A DNA stretch of 7,361 nt from DATBDM01 sp036269915 (GTDB lineage Bacteria > Actinomycetota > Thermoleophilia > Solirubrobacterales > Solirubrobacteraceae). The translations under genes were made by a program, and so were the position numbers. The stretch is from the NCBI GenBank assembly GCA_036269915.1, contig DATBDM010000271.1, positions 1 through 7,361 of the forward strand, in the 5' to 3' direction. A model generated the notes under the pieces. It was given only the letters and a program-made list of their open reading frames with translations. It ran no database searches and was not told where the DNA came from. Below are positions 5,792 through 7,361 of this stretch, in pieces. Numbering within the stretch: the first letter of the stretch is position 1; every line of letters starts with the position of its first letter.

Positions 5792-5819
5792 CCACGGGCG
5801 GCCTTTAGGCCGCTCGTGG
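5792..5819 (+). terminator. Intrinsic terminator of flagellin 2
   Basis: A 12-bp stem with one G-T wobble (arms 5792-5803 and 5808-5819) closes a TTTA loop 25 nt after the stop and is followed by TGGTT. The core (GGGCGGCC, TT, GGCCGC, CGT) is the same as in the flagellin-1 terminator with only three changes in 23 positions, so the terminators share descent. Confidence 0.85.
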
Positions 5820-5906
5820 TGGTTAAGGGAGCGCGCGTGGTTCCGTCGCGGGTTGCGCCGGCGCCGGCGAAAGGCGGCTGGGTAGGGAGGTGGCAGCCTC
5901 TACGGC

Positions 5907-5949
5907 AACGTGACTCCCGCGCGCGCGTCACGCGGGCGGAAGTCACGTT
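5907..5949 (+). repeat. Long inverted repeat (17 of 19 bp paired)
   Basis: The arms 5907-5925 and 5931-5949 pair at 17 of 19 positions around loop CGTCA. The outer 9 bp (AACGTGACT/AGTCACGTT) are perfect and of mixed composition, so they are not a mere product of high GC. There is no T tract after it, so it is not a standard terminator. It could be a folded RNA element or a palindromic operator. Confidence 0.75.
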
Positions 5950-5950
5950 A

Positions 5951-5967
5951 CCCGTGATATGCACGGG
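5951..5967 (+). repeat. Short hairpin next to the long inverted repeat
   Basis: CCCGTG (5951-5956) pairs perfectly with CACGGG (5962-5967) around loop ATATG, beginning one base after the 43-nt hairpin, so the two stems could stack in an RNA. Confidence 0.6.
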
Positions 5968-6047
5968 AGAGGCGACCCAAGCGGCGGTGCGGGTGGGCTG
6001 CGTCACGTTGCTGGGCGCATCGGCGGCGCGCCTATCCGCCCGGCTCC

Positions 6048-6096
6048 GAGGTGTGTCGCCCAACGGTCGCATACCGATGCTCCCGCGCCACACCTC
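6048..6096 (+). repeat. Inverted repeat GAGGTGTG/CACACCTC with inner stem
   Basis: GAGGTGTG (6048-6055) pairs perfectly with CACACCTC (6089-6096). After a single T/C mismatch, CGC (6057-6059) pairs with GCG (6085-6087), and an apical CGGT/ACCG stem (6064-6067, 6073-6076) can form inside. Nothing coding explains it. Confidence 0.6.
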
Positions 6097-6202
6097 CGCC
6101 CGTTGCGGCTCCGCGCGACCGAACCCGCCTCCGTACCCAGCCGGGGTCATCGGCGGTGGCGCCGCAGCCGGCGATGGACGGAGTCGCAACGCCGACCCCG
6201 CG

Positions 6203-6229
6203 TAAAGATCGCCGCGCCCTCGCCGACCA
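6203..6229 (+). promoter_or_regulatory. Sigma-28-type promoter of the glycosyltransferase gene
   Basis: TAAA (6203-6206), 15 nt, then GCCGACCA (6222-6229). The -35 is the exact consensus, and the -10 differs from that of the flagellins only by T to C at its sixth base. Spacing is identical to the two flagellin promoters. Transcription would start about 7 nt after the -10, at or next to the ATG at 6237, predicting a leaderless or nearly leaderless mRNA. This ties the gene to the late flagellar regulon. Confidence 0.7.
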
Positions 6230-6236
6230 CCGGGGC

Positions 6237-7037
6237 ATGACCGTCCCGCCGCGCCCGCTGTGCGTCGTCCCGACGTACCTGCGCACCTCCGAGGACCTCG
6301 ACGTCCTCGTGCGCTGCCTCGTGTCCCTGTGGGGCACGGCCGGCGCGCCCGACGCCCTCGTCGTCGACGACGGCAGCCCCGCCCGCGAGCTCGTCGAGCT
6401 GCTCCGCAGCGCCACGCAGGAGCTCGGCTTGGAGCTGATCGCCAAGGACGCCAACGAGGGCTTCGCCCGCACCGTCAACGTCGGCATGCGCCGTGCGCTC
6501 GAGCAGGGCCGCGACGTCGTGCTGGTCAACGCCGACCTCGAGTTCACCGAGGCCGGCTGGCTCGAGGCGATGGCCGGCCGCACCGATACCCAGTGCCGCC
6601 CCGCGGCCGTCGTCGGCGCGCGCCTGCTGTTCCCCAACGGCTGCATCCAGCACGCCGGGGTCTTCTTCTCCTCCGCCGACCACAAGTGGTGGCACCGCTG
6701 CGCCTACGCGCCGGCCAACCTGCCGGAGGCGCTCGTCCCCACGCTCTGCCCCGTGACCGGAGCGCTGCAGCTGATCCGCCACGCGACGCTCGAGCAGATC
6801 GGGCTCTACGACGAGGCGTTCAGGATGGGCTACGAGGACGTCGACTACTGCCTGCGCGTCTTCGACGCCGGTCTGGAGTGCATCTACGAGCCGGCCGCCG
6901 TGGCCGTGCACCACGAGAGCTTCTTCCGCCGCCGCGAGGACGAGACGCTGTCGCGCTGGCATCGGGAGTCCGCCGCACGACTCGTCATCAAGTGGCGCAC
7001 CGCCGACCTGTCCCCCTTCACCCCGGAGCTGGTGTGA
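6237..7037 (+). CDS. Family 2 glycosyltransferase (GT-A fold), probable flagellin/filament modification
   Basis: This 266-aa protein transfers a sugar from a nucleotide donor. It shows the GT2 pattern: strand LCVVPTY (8-14), VVDDGS (42-47) for nucleotide binding, and DANEGFARTVNVGM (71-84). NAD at 98-100 stands where the metal-binding DxD is usually found (VNADLEF). TGALQLIRHATLEQIGLYDEAF leads into YEDVDYCLR (199-207) with the catalytic ED at 200-201. It resembles rhamnosyltransferase-like GT2 enzymes; the donor and acceptor cannot be read from the sequence. There is no membrane segment, so it is cytoplasmic. The open frame extends upstream to 6051, but that part is Arg/Pro-rich with no family resemblance, and GT2 homology begins right after ATG 6237. 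No usable Shine-Dalgarno precedes the ATG, consistent with a leaderless mRNA from the promoter just upstream. Flagellin as target is inferred from promoter and location. Confidence 0.88.
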   Translation: MTVPPRPLCVVPTYLRTSEDLDVLVRCLVSLWGTAGAPDALVVDDGSPARELVELLRSATQELGLELIAKDANEGFARTVNVGMRRALEQGRDVVLVNADLEFTEAGWLEAMAGRTDTQCRPAAVVGARLLFPNGCIQHAGVFFSSADHKWWHRCAYAPANLPEALVPTLCPVTGALQLIRHATLEQIGLYDEAFRMGYEDVDYCLRVFDAGLECIYEPAAVAVHHESFFRRREDETLSRWHRESAARLVIKWRTADLSPFTPELV

Positions 7038-7361
7038 CCGTGTCCACCCCTCGCACCCTCTTCGTCGCCCGCGGCGCCACCACCGTCGGCTTCTACCGCT
7101 GCGCGCTGCCCGCCACCGTGCTGGGCGCCGACTGGGTCGGCGCGCTCGGCGAGCCGGGCTCGCTGCGCTTCGTCACCGGGCGCGTGCCCGCCACCTTCAC
7201 CGAGCGCGACATCGCCGGCTACGACGTCGTCGTGCTCCAGCAGGTGTCCGGGCGCGCCTGGCTGCGGGCGATCAATGCGCTGCAGGACGCGGGCGTCACC
7301 GTCCTCTACGAGATCGACGACTGGATGCACGGCGCGCGCAAGCTCGCCGGCCACGGCCACG
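7034..7361 (+). CDS. Glycosyltransferase-like protein, N-terminal part (3' end outside window)
   Basis: The first 109 residues are visible. The start GTG at 7034 overlaps the previous stop (GTGA) with GGAG 5 nt upstream; GTG 7040 is an alternative. The sequence begins with TLFVARGATTVGFYRCALPA, a GT-B-like first strand and loop. VVVLQQVSGRAWLRAI (65-80) follows, and then a strand VTVLYEIDDWMHGARKLAGH (about 88-107). The YEIDD motif, with an adjacent helix, is common in uncharacterised GT1/GT4-like glycosyltransferases of surface-polysaccharide and flagellin-modification loci. The catalytic C-terminal half is not in view, so the class is tentative. Overlap with the GT2 gene means translational coupling and a shared pathway are likely. 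Confidence 0.75.
   Translation, partial: MTVSTPRTLFVARGATTVGFYRCALPATVLGADWVGALGEPGSLRFVTGRVPATFTERDIAGYDVVVLQQVSGRAWLRAINALQDAGVTVLYEIDDWMHGARKLAGHGH

Larger units (their letters stand above)
5820..6202 (+). other. Non-coding intergenic region with strong inverted repeats
   Basis: No convincing gene lies here. The frames open across it lack a Shine-Dalgarno, have Arg/Pro-rich low-complexity products and do not resemble any family I know. It holds a 12-bp palindrome GCCGGCGCCGGC (5857-5868), three copies of GTCACGTT (5942-5949, 6002-6009, and inverted at 5907-5914) and the hairpins listed separately. Because the next gene's promoter lies at its right end, this is not that gene's leader. I see no clear promoter inside it. 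It could be a small RNA gene, a cluster of protein-binding sites or a decayed gene. Confidence 0.5.

Noticed and set aside
5857..5868. 12-bp palindrome GCCGGCGCCGGC as a specific operator
   Set aside because: It is made only of G and C and is easily expected by chance in this composition, so I mention it but give it no role.
4984..6189. 401-codon minus-strand frame opposite flagellin 2
   Set aside because: It is a mirror frame caused by GC-rich third positions of the flagellin gene; the product is Arg/Gly/Asp-rich without domains.
5816..6205. 129-codon + strand open frame after flagellin 2
   Set aside because: It starts inside the terminator hairpin, has no Shine-Dalgarno and gives a low-complexity Arg/Pro product without a recognisable family.
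6051..6236. Longer N-terminus for the glycosyltransferase
   Set aside because: The extra 62 residues are Arg/Pro-rich, show no GT2 resemblance and span the predicted promoter; ATG 6237 fits better.

Overview
This window is very GC-rich, with nearly all third codon positions G or C, and carries a flagellar locus. Layout and composition suggest a motile, high-GC actinobacterium. The class Thermoleophilia (Solirubrobacterales-like) is my best guess, but this is inference from composition and gene style, not from a search. All recognisable genes lie on the + strand.

Layout: (1) 1-3794 is the end of a flagellar gene cluster: the C-terminal two thirds of FlhA (cut by the window edge), a divergent FlhF-type SRP GTPase, a YcgR-like PilZ protein with an intact c-di-GMP signature, a 109-aa two-helix membrane protein and a 65-aa charged protein. 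The last four are packed with gaps or overlaps of 2-4 nt. (2) 3795-5819 holds two tandem, complete flagellin cistrons (281 and 279 aa, about 85% identical). Each has its own sigma-28 (FliA/SigD/WhiG-type) promoter, its own structured leader and its own GC-rich hairpin terminator. (3) 5820-6202 is non-coding and holds strong inverted repeats. (4) 6203-7361 has a third sigma-28-type promoter, a family 2 glycosyltransferase whose ATG sits at the predicted transcription start, and a second, overlapping glycosyltransferase cut by the window end.

How it fits together: FlhA is the export gate; FlhF and the PilZ protein are likely placement/assembly and c-di-GMP motor-control factors. The flagellins are late products, exported last. 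The glycosyltransferases share the flagellin promoter type, so flagellin or filament glycosylation is the most economical role for them.

The most interesting signals are regulatory. Three promoters have the form T[C/A]AA-N15-GCCGA[T/C]CA with exactly the same spacing. The flagellin-1 leader has three successive hairpins, each with GGA in the loop, the last presenting the Shine-Dalgarno, which is the hallmark of CsrA control. The flagellin-2 leader instead has a 21-nt-period duplication that pairs TCTCC with the Shine-Dalgarno. The two paralogues thus look co-transcribed in time but differently controlled in translation.
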